A DNA stretch of 64,000 bases from the IMG/VR virus record IMGVR_UViG_3300027759_000073, positions 1 to 64,000 of that record. One strand, 5' to 3'. Positions 52,032 to 59,387 of the stretch are shown one piece after another. The notes under the pieces are model-generated. The model searched no databases and was not told the origin of the DNA. It saw only the letters and a list, made by a program, of their open reading frames with translations. The stretch comes from a virus. Position 1 is the first letter of the stretch. Each line of letters begins with the position of its first letter. Position numbers and translations under genes: made by a program.

Positions 52032-52448
52032 CTATCGGATTGGGGCAACCCAGAAAATCTTGCGGTATTCAAAAAAGCAAATTATTGGCTCCGCATCATC
52101 CTCTTCCATCTCAAGCAAAAAGCCAGCATTGTTGCCTTCAAAATAAATCCTTGGGTGAACCACATAGCCCCTACAGGAGTGCATGATTACGCTACTTGAA
52201 TCCAGCGGCTCCCATCCATACCTGACCTCGATTAGGGAATCACTTGTATGGGCTTGTTTTATCAAACCACTTGCACATACCTGATTGAAAATTGCATCGT
52301 ACGGATAGTCGTATTGAAAATCTTTATCATCTTGGATTAGTTCATACATTGCGTTTTTTAAACTTAGGAAAGGCTCATCCTTCACCCAGTACGCGGCAAA
52401 ATCTATATCGTCGTTCAACCCAAATTTCTTTGGGTCCAGGCTGTCCAC
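52032..52448 (-). CDS. hypothetical protein
   Basis: 138 residues from a GTG start right after the preceding small gene. The product is acidic and aromatic-rich (FAAYWVKDEPFLSLKNAMYE) with a central beta part. No family recognised. Its place between capsid and connector suggests a head-linked role, perhaps decoration or a minor capsid protein; that is inference only. Confidence 0.5.
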   Translation of the reverse strand: MDSLDPKKFGLNDDIDFAAYWVKDEPFLSLKNAMYELIQDDKDFQYDYPYDAIFNQVCASGLIKQAHTSDSLIEVRYGWEPLDSSSVIMHSCRGYVVHPRIYFEGNNAGFLLEMEEDDAEPIICFFEYRKIFWVAPIR

Positions 52449-52451
52449 GGA

Positions 52452-52616
52452 TTACTTTGTTTCTGTAGCGAATGGGTCATTTACCGAGATAGGCATGACC
52501 TTATATCGCATTGCATCTTCGACACTAATGCGCTCGCCCTTACGGACAACCCTCACACTCTTGCCTTCGATGTTCTCGTAAATATCGCGTGGAGCGATTA
52601 CTACAATTTGTGACAT
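52452..52616 (-). CDS. small hypothetical protein after the capsid terminator
   Basis: 54 residues: a beta-rich front (SQIVVIAPRDIYENIEG) and a basic middle (RVVRKGER), ending in NDPFATETK. The ATG lies about 23 bases beyond the capsid terminator; a promoter or read-through must serve it. No family recognised. It might be a capsid accessory protein. Confidence 0.55.
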   Translation of the reverse strand: MSQIVVIAPRDIYENIEGKSVRVVRKGERISVEDAMRYKVMPISVNDPFATETK

Positions 52617-52638
52617 GTAAAGATATTAGCACAAAGCA

Positions 52639-52666
52639 AAAAGCCTGGGCCGAAGCCCAGGCTTTT
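52639..52666 (-). terminator. intrinsic terminator after the major capsid gene
   Basis: A perfect 12-base-pair stem with a TTCG tetraloop (minus strand) ends in TTTTT, the best terminator in the window. It lies 20 bases after the stop of the capsid gene. Confidence 0.85.
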
Positions 52667-52686
52667 CACTTTTCTGACTGTGATTA

Positions 52687-53985
52687 TCAGGCAGGTGCGC
52701 TGTTGAGTGAAACTTCAACGAACGACTCTGGACGCTTAACAGCAAGTGCAATACGCTCTTCAGCAAGTACTGCAACTGCATTGCGAACAAAGAAGTCGCT
52801 GTGTTGCTCGGAAACGCGGATGTTGCCCTCCATGCGGTCGTACAGCGTTGCGCCAACACCGAATGAACCAAGGAGAACCTTGCCTTCGGTAATTGCTGGC
52901 GTGCTGACGATTGGCAAACGCCACAAGCGAGCATCTGCACCCATCGATACGGACATAAGCATCAAATACTGTGCTTGTGAGTCCTTCGTGAGTTCGATGT
53001 CTTCGAGGTCGTTCGGGTGAACAATCATACCTGTTGGCTCGTAGTAAGCAAGCAACGACTTGGTGATACCACGACGAATTGCATCGAGGCGGGTATCTCC
53101 AGCGGCACCACTTGACCAAGTTGAGGTCTGAATTCCAGAGGTCGAACGGATACCAGTGAGGTTTTGTCCAACACCGTTTCCGTTAAGAATCTGGTCATCT
53201 TCTACCAAGCGGAGTCCGTACAACAGTTCGTTGTCGATAATTCCACGAAGGGTTGGCTCATCGTCCAACACATTGCGGTGAGCAACTTCGTAGTGAGCAA
53301 TCGTGCGAACTGGAGCCTGAACACCAACGACGGTCATTGACGACTGTGGCTTTACACCAAAGGCGTTGTTTGCGTCGTTGCGCTCTGCAACAGTTGATGC
53401 GTTGTTGGTGAAACCAGAAACACGGAAGTATTCAACCATGTTGCTGCTCGTCTGCTGTACATCGAAGAGTTCGCGTACGCGCATGGTGCGCTTCTGACGC
53501 TCTACGATACCCTCACGCTGTGGCGTACCGAAGTCTGTAGGAGTGCCTGATGGCAATCCTGTGTAGACATCTTTGCGACCCCAGTGTGACGAGAATGCAC
53601 CATTCACTTGGAACGGAGCATGCATCGTGTAACCAGACTTACCACCAGCAATTGCCTTGAACTCGTCTGATTCAATGAACTGCTCGCCAAGCGATTTTGC
53701 GCTTTGTGGAACAATCAAACCAGACTTGGTCTGTGCTACTGGTGCGGTCATGCCTTCAGCCCATGAGCGAATTTCGCCCATGCCTTCCAAGGCCTCAATT
53801 TCAGCACGGATTTCGCGTGCCTTTGCGAGGTTGCCTCGGAATGCTTCAACATGCTTTGCTTGTACTTGAATCTCAGGTCCGCCTTCTTCGCGGGTAGCAC
53901 CTGCATGATTAACGATGTCATCGTTATCTGCAAGAACTGCACGGAGGGCTGACTTGAGTTCCTTTAAACGGCTATCTGTAGCCAT
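52687..53985 (-). CDS. major capsid protein (HK97 fold)
   Basis: 432 residues. The first 110 form a charged helical delta-type domain (LKELKSALRAVLADNDDIVN and a later coil) that acts as scaffold and is normally removed by the prohead protease. The remainder follows the HK97 layout: N-arm, RVRELFDVQQTSSNMVEYFR E-loop region, NELLYGLRLVEDDQILNGNG, MIVHPNDLEDIELTKDS, and PIVSTPAITEGKVLLGSFG. It has its own perfect-looking promoter and terminator. An AAAAGGAG ribosome site precedes the ATG. Order protease-capsid-connector is canonical. Confidence 0.9.
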   Translation of the reverse strand: MATDSRLKELKSALRAVLADNDDIVNHAGATREEGGPEIQVQAKHVEAFRGNLAKAREIRAEIEALEGMGEIRSWAEGMTAPVAQTKSGLIVPQSAKSLGEQFIESDEFKAIAGGKSGYTMHAPFQVNGAFSSHWGRKDVYTGLPSGTPTDFGTPQREGIVERQKRTMRVRELFDVQQTSSNMVEYFRVSGFTNNASTVAERNDANNAFGVKPQSSMTVVGVQAPVRTIAHYEVAHRNVLDDEPTLRGIIDNELLYGLRLVEDDQILNGNGVGQNLTGIRSTSGIQTSTWSSGAAGDTRLDAIRRGITKSLLAYYEPTGMIVHPNDLEDIELTKDSQAQYLMLMSVSMGADARLWRLPIVSTPAITEGKVLLGSFGVGATLYDRMEGNIRVSEQHSDFFVRNAVAVLAEERIALAVKRPESFVEVSLNSAPA

Positions 53986-54049
53986 AGTGATATACTCCTT
54001 TTGAGTAATAGTGGAACTTCGGACACAAGGTAAGCACCTCGTATTAAAT

Positions 54050-54078
54050 ATTATGCTTGCTCTTTGCTAGTTTGTCAA
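54050..54078 (-). promoter_or_regulatory. strong sigma70-like promoter of the major capsid gene
   Basis: On the minus strand a perfect TTGACA (54073-54078), a 17-base spacer and CATAAT (54050-54055). The transcript would start near 54043, giving a leader of about 58 bases with a good ribosome site. It occupies the 111-base gap before the capsid gene. Confidence 0.8.
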
Positions 54079-54096
54079 GCAGGGGTTAGATTATTT

Positions 54097-54399
54097 TTAA
54101 TTGTCTTCGTCTTCTTCGTCTTCGTTTTGACCAAACATGTCCAATAGGTCTTGGAATGTAACATCAGAAGCCATAAAGGGCTTGGCTATTACATCACCCT
54201 TAAATGTAATTTTGGGGCCCACTGCAATATTACTCATTGCATCTAGTATGCGTTCGAATACAGAAACAGCAACAAATGGCGGTATTGAGCCCAAATCAAC
54301 ATGGATTGGCTCATCTCGGTCTTCGTAGGAAACAGAAATAGTAATCATCGGAAAGCGCAGGTTCATCTGGCTTTCAAGAGGGTCTCGACCCTCTGTCAT
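54097..54399 (-). CDS. hypothetical acidic protein upstream of the capsid
   Basis: 100 residues with a beta front (FPMITISVSYEDRDEPIHVD) and a very acidic C-terminus (NEDEEDEDN). It starts at an ATGA overlap with the metallophosphoesterase gene. No family recognised. The acidic tail and site before the capsid would suit a small scaffold or capsid-binding protein, but this is inference. Confidence 0.55.
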   Translation of the reverse strand: MTEGRDPLESQMNLRFPMITISVSYEDRDEPIHVDLGSIPPFVAVSVFERILDAMSNIAVGPKITFKGDVIAKPFMASDVTFQDLLDMFGQNEDEEDEDN

Positions 54400-55382
54400 T
54401 TTTTCTTGTCTGCCTTATAAATCTTTCCGCGATAGAACATAGAACCATTGTGAATTGGAACGAGTTCTAGATGGAATGGACCATCTCCAGCGACATAGTG
54501 GACAACAGCAATTCCCTGCTGCCAGTCTTCCGTGCATGGGATTGGGCGTCCGTCGAGGTCGGTCCCGCCTTTTGTGCTTGGCACGACACCGTCTACGCGA
54601 GCAAGGCATCCTGCTGATGCGGCGAGAATAGTTTTATCCTCATCCCAATCTTGGCGGGTTCGCTCTGCCCATTCGCGGCGATGGATATGTCCATAAAGAA
54701 CTGAAGTCTTTTCTGTTGCGAGGTACTTATGAGCAGTGCTTCCTCCAGATGCGACTTTGTGTCCGTGAATAATTCTCAACTTACGATTAACCCAATATGT
54801 TGACGCTGGGTATCCTGGTAAATACTTAACACCAAATTCTTCAAATCTGCAAAGATAAGGAAGCGACATGACTGGCCATGAGTCTGGGATATTCCCACGC
54901 TTCAAACCAAAAGCAGCATTTGCATTATCAAGAATATAATTTCCTAATCTTGCTTCATGATTTCCCTCAAGCCAAACAATTTCAGCGAGTGGAGATGCTG
55001 CACGAAGGCGCGCCATAAGCGTTGTTAAATAATCAATTGTTTTTTGTGTTGTCAATTGATAAGCAGGAGTTAGTCTGTACTTTCCAAATTCTGCAAAGTC
55101 AGCATTGTCTCCATTCATCGCAATTACATCTGGCTTTGATTCTTTAATAAATTCAACAGCCAGATTGATTGCAATTTCATCATGGATAGCAACAAAATTG
55201 CCATTTACATCCCTGAAATAACCACATTGCATATCTGGTAAAACTACGCATGTTTTAAACTGCGACTTTTCTTTTTTAACAGTTGGAACAGTTGGGAGTT
55301 TTATTGACGGGCCTCTTTTTACTACTGGCCATTCTGGGGAGTTACGATTCATTGCTGATTTTAAATCTTTTGACAATGACAT
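54396..55382 (-). CDS. calcineurin-like metallophosphoesterase
   Basis: 328 residues with all five family motifs in order: VVLPDMQ (D in motif I), MNGDNADF (GDxxD-like), WLEGNHEARLG (GNHE), RIIHGHK (GH) and LYGHIHRREW (GHxH). It should be a two-metal phosphodiesterase or phosphatase; its substrate is unknown (nucleotide, DNA end or cell-wall phosphate). A place in the head cluster is unusual. It overlaps the genes on both sides, so it is expressed with head proteins. Possible action: DNA end trimming or a capsid-borne enzyme. Confidence 0.8.
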   Translation of the reverse strand: MSLSKDLKSAMNRNSPEWPVVKRGPSIKLPTVPTVKKEKSQFKTCVVLPDMQCGYFRDVNGNFVAIHDEIAINLAVEFIKESKPDVIAMNGDNADFAEFGKYRLTPAYQLTTQKTIDYLTTLMARLRAASPLAEIVWLEGNHEARLGNYILDNANAAFGLKRGNIPDSWPVMSLPYLCRFEEFGVKYLPGYPASTYWVNRKLRIIHGHKVASGGSTAHKYLATEKTSVLYGHIHRREWAERTRQDWDEDKTILAASAGCLARVDGVVPSTKGGTDLDGRPIPCTEDWQQGIAVVHYVAGDGPFHLELVPIHNGSMFYRGKIYKADKKK

Positions 55383-55642
55383 TATTTGCCCCCAATATAA
55401 TTGTTGCTTCTGGTTTCAAAATTTTCAACATTAGCATGTCGCCAATTGTCTACAGCACTCCTACCAATTACATAGCCGCGACCTTTTAGAACTTTTGAAA
55501 TTGTGCGACTTGAAACTGACAAGTTCTTCATTGCATCAACGAGCGAAGCAGAATCTTTTGCACTCAAAGATGCCAAAAGTTTATCTACCTTGCCGATTGT
55601 CGTGCTCTTTTGAACTCTGGCTATTTCCTTGCCAATATCCAC
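55382..55642 (-). CDS. small HTH-like protein (small terminase or regulator candidate)
   Basis: 86 residues from a GTG preceded by GGAGGGG. Helical, with SLVDAMKNLSVSSRTISKVL near 34-53, an HTH-like pattern followed by SAVDNWRHANVENF. Small phage HTH proteins next to head genes may be small terminases or regulators. A TerS would normally be larger and near a large terminase, which is not seen. Confidence 0.5.
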   Translation of the reverse strand: MDIGKEIARVQKSTTIGKVDKLLASLSAKDSASLVDAMKNLSVSSRTISKVLKGRGYVIGRSAVDNWRHANVENFETRSNNYIGGK

Positions 55643-55650
55643 AACCCCTC

Positions 55651-55673
55651 CACGGGCGCTACTAACGCCCGTG
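55651..55673. other. hairpin between the scaffold candidate and the HTH gene
   Basis: An eight-base-pair GC-rich inverted repeat (CACGGGCG/CGCCCGTG, seven-base loop) lies in the 35-base gap, directly before a GGAGGGG ribosome site. No T-run follows, so it may be a leader hairpin that tunes translation or a weak terminator. Confidence 0.45.
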
Positions 55674-55677
55674 AATA

Positions 55678-56568
55678 CTATAGCACTTTGATGAGGTCGT
55701 GGAACTCTTTAAGGTCATCGAACGAAAGTTCTGCTGTTTCCATCTGAACCAATTCAGACTTTTCTTCAGCAACAACTTCTTCAGCGGCGACTTCTTCTAC
55801 TGCTGCTTCAACTGCTACTTCTTCTGCTGGTGCATCTGCAGCAACTTCTTCGACAGCAACTTCAGCAACTACTTCTTCAGCAACTGCTTCGGCGGCTTCA
55901 TCCGACTTAGTCTCAACAGCAATTTCTTCTGCCTTAACTTCTGCGGTGTTCATTGCAGCAAGAGCCTTAGCAACTTCGCGTGCAACAATCTCGGCAATCT
56001 GTGCTTCAATGTTCATGTCTATGCTCTTTTCTCCATCTTCGGCCATTGGCATTGTATCCGCTGGCATATTTTCATCTACTGGGTCTTCGTCATCCATTGG
56101 CTCTGGAAGTTCTTCAACCATAGTCAATGCATCACCGTATGCTACTACAGTAACATTAGTAGGCATCCATTCGTCTTCATCCCACATCATAACGCGCACA
56201 ACATAGGCTGGGCGCTCTGCGGAGCCTTCAATTTCAAGGCCTTGAGGCTCACCGCGAACAGTTCCTTCTGCTGAGGAAGACAAAATATCGCCGTAATATG
56301 TGCCGTTTGAGGTCTCCCATGAAACAAGAGCGCCTTCAGTCATTCCTTCATCGACTTTTTCCATGACCACAAAAGTACGAAGTTTTACATCTTCAACTGC
56401 AATTAAAACAGTTTCATCTGTCTCTTCAAGTCCTTCCATGTCAAGACATTTCTGCACAAGCGCCTGGCCATCTTCGGAGATTCCAACGATGATGCCAATA
56501 CTGTCATCGCTCAATAGAGCCTGCTGCCCAACAAAGGACTTATACGACTCAATATCAATCTTGCTCAT
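55678..56568 (-). CDS. acidic scaffold-like protein with Tudor-like front
   Basis: 296 residues from the ATG at 56568, chosen because GGAGAAAACAG lies right before it. Residues 1-165 are beta-rich, with LVSWETSNGTYYGDILS, a Tudor/SH3-like pattern resembling the DUF2945 part of the protease encoded upstream. Residues about 200-280 are low-complexity Glu/Ala/Val (EEVVAEVAVEEVAADAP), probably a long helix. The short C-terminus is hydrophobic (LKEFHDLIKVL). A very acidic helical protein between protease and capsid fits a scaffold, though a capsid-internal protein is possible. Confidence 0.55.
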   Translation of the reverse strand: MSKIDIESYKSFVGQQALLSDDSIGIIVGISEDGQALVQKCLDMEGLEETDETVLIAVEDVKLRTFVVMEKVDEGMTEGALVSWETSNGTYYGDILSSSAEGTVRGEPQGLEIEGSAERPAYVVRVMMWDEDEWMPTNVTVVAYGDALTMVEELPEPMDDEDPVDENMPADTMPMAEDGEKSIDMNIEAQIAEIVAREVAKALAAMNTAEVKAEEIAVETKSDEAAEAVAEEVVAEVAVEEVAADAPAEEVAVEAAVEEVAAEEVVAEEKSELVQMETAELSFDDLKEFHDLIKVL

Positions 56569-59287
56569 CTGTTTTCTCCGTGATAGATAGTGGCTCACTA
56601 ATGAGGCCTTTTTGCATCATAACATTATCAATGTACCCATCTGACTTTAGTTCAGGTGGTTTCTTGCCGAAGTCACGGTAGTGACGAGCGAGATGATTAT
56701 ACACAGCCTTGCGGTCTTCTCCGCGAAGTATCGTTCCGCCGCGTCCACCGTTGAGGATTGCCATTTCGGATTTCAACTCTGAGTATGCAGCAGCACCTGG
56801 CTGTCCGTCTTCTGAAACATGGTGATGGATAAATGTGTAGTGCGTTTTACGAGTTCCGTCGGTACCAGGAATATGATAAGCAAAAATCTTGCTGTAATAG
56901 TCCTTCCCTTCTGGTGAACGAGTATTAAGAATTGCCGAGCGGTCGAGTCTTTCATCGTCGCGAACTGCAGTCTTATGCGATGGGATTGGTCCTCCAGCAG
57001 CCTTCACTTCGATTCCAGAATCTGGGCTAAGCGGCTTTGAGATGATTCCTTTTTGAATCATGATGTAGTCAACAAATTCATCTGACTTCAGTTCTGGAGG
57101 TTCTTTTCCAGCATCGCGATAATGTGAAGCGATATGGTTGTAAACGCCACGGCGTGCCTCACCACGAAGAACTGTTCCAGAGCGACCACCGTTCAAAACA
57201 GCCATTGAATTAATCAGCGCCGAGTACGAAGCCTCTCCTGGGGTTCCATCATTTCCGACATAGTGGTGGATGAAATTGTAGTGAGTTTTACGGGTTCCAT
57301 CGGTATTTGGATTTTGGAATGCAAACAGTCTGTTGTAATAAGATGGAGTTGCTGGTGATTTCATATTGCGAAAAGGAACTGTCTTATCCCAAGCCCGTGA
57401 AGTATTTACATCAGTTTTATGGGTTGCAATAACACGACCATTTGGGCCTGCATCTTTAACTTCTTCATCAATAGAAATCATCGACTTTGGATATTCAACT
57501 TGCTGGCTTCCCATATCCGCATCTGTTACTGGTCCACCAGTTACCCAAGCATCACAGGTTCGTTGTCCAGCACACTTAAAATCAAAAATTTCGCAGTAAC
57601 CAAGGTTCGCTTTTTCAACAATTGCAACTGCCTCTGGGCCTGAATCAAGACCTTTTTCTATGCATGAAATCATTTTTTCAGTCTGAATAAATGCAGCACA
57701 ATTTGAGCACAAAGATTGCTTTGCAATTTCTGGAGTTGTATTAAATAAATCTCCCTTTGCAACCCAAAACTCTTCGTTCGGTAATTCTGGATTCATTGGT
57801 CCATAATTTGCAACTTTGACTGCATTTAGTCTGTTTGCAAGATTGATGGAAACATCTTGAGTTGCTGCTGGGCACCCATCAATTGTTTCCTCTTCCATGT
57901 CAATGGCTTTTTCACCTTCCATCTCTGAATTTAGTTCTTCAAGATGTGCCTGTGCTTCGGCAAGATTGAGATGGCATCCATCGGTGACAATTCCCTCTCC
58001 AACTTTTACGACTGCATAACCGCTACAACCCTGAACATCTTGCTCAATGCTGTATGGCTTTTCTTCTGGAGCATTTGGCGTGGTACCAATTCGCTGCGGT
58101 GTACCGAAAGAGCCTGGTGTTCCTGATGGCATATCAGTGAAGGCATCCTTCTTCGAAATATCCATCTTTGTAAGGGTTGAGAACTTATGCCCAACTCGCA
58201 CTTCTGTAGGAGAATAATCAAGCCCCTCTTTGCGGTAAACACGAATTAATGCTGCTGGGTCTTCTGGTGTACCAGTAATAGCGAAACTGCTATTCGGGAC
58301 ATCTATTTCACCGTCGCGCTCAATACGCTCAATTCGTCCGTATGCTCTACCACCAGATGCGCGCCAAGTAACAAAGTCGCTAGTCTTCAGCCCGTTTGGT
58401 TCTGCTTTCATTTCATCGCGTGAGTTCATTGCGTCAACAAGTTTTTGAGCCCAGCGCCATCCAGCATTTCCACCCCAGAGTTTCCATGCAATCAGTCCTG
58501 CACCTGGATAACCATCTGCGCCTGGCTTGCTATTGGCTGGAGTCTTGAGGTCTACTGCGTGGCGAGGGAAGTAGCGCGCGATGTGACGAGCCTTTTCAGG
58601 GCTAACAGCAGAATTGTTGAGTAGGTAATTAGCCGTAGCCTTACCGACCTCAGTTCCGCCTCGGTTAAATTCTTTCGACCACCCGAGACCAGTCTCTGCT
58701 TGACTTTTAACACCAGAAGGAATGCCGAAATCAATATCGTCGTACTTTCCAGGAGCCTTTGCTTCAATTTCGACTCCGTCCTCTTTTAGGCTTAATGTAC
58801 GGGTGCTTGGGGCAGCACCAAAAATTACTGGTGAGTACTCAAACAGTTCCAATTGCTTGATATAGCGAATTCCAGTTTTTGAATCAACTGTGTATTTTCC
58901 TTCTGGAACCGCGTAGCCAATTGACCATTCTTGCTCTGGGCCGAAGAACTGGACATCAAAAAAGGCATCGCGCCCACGGCTTGTATTTAGATTGAACTGC
59001 ATTTTTACAAGCAGAGCACCAGCATTTTGCTGAATAAGGTCATTTGGAAGGCGTGGGTCATTTGGAAGAAGTTCCTCAACACGGAGAGTCTTACCAACTG
59101 GGATATTCGTATCGTGAGACCATACGACTTTAGGGTTACGCTTCTTTAGAGTTAATTTATAAGCGCCTGGCTCAATTACATCGTTTACGGAGTCGACGAT
59201 ATTGGTAACGGAGACAATTGCCTCAACGATTCCATCCACATCATCAATGCCACGAACTGATGAAACTGATACTTGTTTGTGTTCCAA
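56555..59287 (-). CDS. giant HK97-type prohead protease with extra domains
   Basis: About 910 residues, probably from a TTG at 59287 that follows AGGAGG. Residues 1-165 are the HK97 protease: H58 in VVWSHD, S122 in EQEWSIGYA, and LFEYSPVIFGA. Then a segment with WSKEFNRGGTEVGKA...LIAWKLWGG seen in other phage head proteins (180-275), a DUF2945/Tudor-like domain (about 290-345), a cysteine-rich part (CSNC ... YCEIFDFKCAGQRTC, about 550-610), and two tandem about 110-residue HHxVGxDG...LNGGRxGTxLRGE domains. The usual enzyme is under 300 residues. It should cut scaffold and capsid precursors; the long tail may work inside the head. Confidence 0.8.
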   Translation of the reverse strand: MEHKQVSVSSVRGIDDVDGIVEAIVSVTNIVDSVNDVIEPGAYKLTLKKRNPKVVWSHDTNIPVGKTLRVEELLPNDPRLPNDLIQQNAGALLVKMQFNLNTSRGRDAFFDVQFFGPEQEWSIGYAVPEGKYTVDSKTGIRYIKQLELFEYSPVIFGAAPSTRTLSLKEDGVEIEAKAPGKYDDIDFGIPSGVKSQAETGLGWSKEFNRGGTEVGKATANYLLNNSAVSPEKARHIARYFPRHAVDLKTPANSKPGADGYPGAGLIAWKLWGGNAGWRWAQKLVDAMNSRDEMKAEPNGLKTSDFVTWRASGGRAYGRIERIERDGEIDVPNSSFAITGTPEDPAALIRVYRKEGLDYSPTEVRVGHKFSTLTKMDISKKDAFTDMPSGTPGSFGTPQRIGTTPNAPEEKPYSIEQDVQGCSGYAVVKVGEGIVTDGCHLNLAEAQAHLEELNSEMEGEKAIDMEEETIDGCPAATQDVSINLANRLNAVKVANYGPMNPELPNEEFWVAKGDLFNTTPEIAKQSLCSNCAAFIQTEKMISCIEKGLDSGPEAVAIVEKANLGYCEIFDFKCAGQRTCDAWVTGGPVTDADMGSQQVEYPKSMISIDEEVKDAGPNGRVIATHKTDVNTSRAWDKTVPFRNMKSPATPSYYNRLFAFQNPNTDGTRKTHYNFIHHYVGNDGTPGEASYSALINSMAVLNGGRSGTVLRGEARRGVYNHIASHYRDAGKEPPELKSDEFVDYIMIQKGIISKPLSPDSGIEVKAAGGPIPSHKTAVRDDERLDRSAILNTRSPEGKDYYSKIFAYHIPGTDGTRKTHYTFIHHHVSEDGQPGAAAYSELKSEMAILNGGRGGTILRGEDRKAVYNHLARHYRDFGKKPPELKSDGYIDNVMMQKGLISEPLSITEKTDEQD
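56595..56980. repeat. second copy of the protease C-terminal domain
   Basis: Encodes the second of two tandem domains (HYTFIHHHVSEDGQPGAAAY ... AILNGGRGGTILRGEDRKAV), clearly homologous to the copy at 57048-57420. Many phage proteases carry one such domain; two in tandem is unusual. Confidence 0.8.
57048..57420. repeat. first copy of the protease C-terminal domain
   Basis: Encodes HYNFIHHYVGNDGTPGEASY ... AVLNGGRSGTVLRGEARRGV, the first of the tandem pair. The DNA is diverged between copies while the protein pattern holds, so the duplication is not recent. Confidence 0.8.
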
Positions 59288-59359
59288 AACGGCCTCCTGC
59301 AAGAAGAGTAGCAGAAAATTGCAGTAAATGTTGTAATGTAGAGACTAACTATTTAATTT

Positions 59360-59387
59360 CGTATAGTCTATGAAAACAAAAGTGTGC
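59360..59387 (-). promoter_or_regulatory. GCACACTT box upstream of the protease gene
   Basis: The third GCACACTT (59380-59387, minus strand) lies inside the last codons of the portal gene, with TATACG (59360-59365) 16 bases after GCACAC, before the 80-base gap upstream of the protease. It continues as TTTTGTT, like the site at 49518. As the box is within coding sequence it may be chance. Confidence 0.3.

Noticed and set aside
55699-56274. Plus-strand open frame of 191 codons rich in Cys and Phe
   Set aside because: It is the complement of the Glu/Ala-rich low-complexity part of the scaffold candidate; composition is odd and no ribosome site or neighbour supports it.
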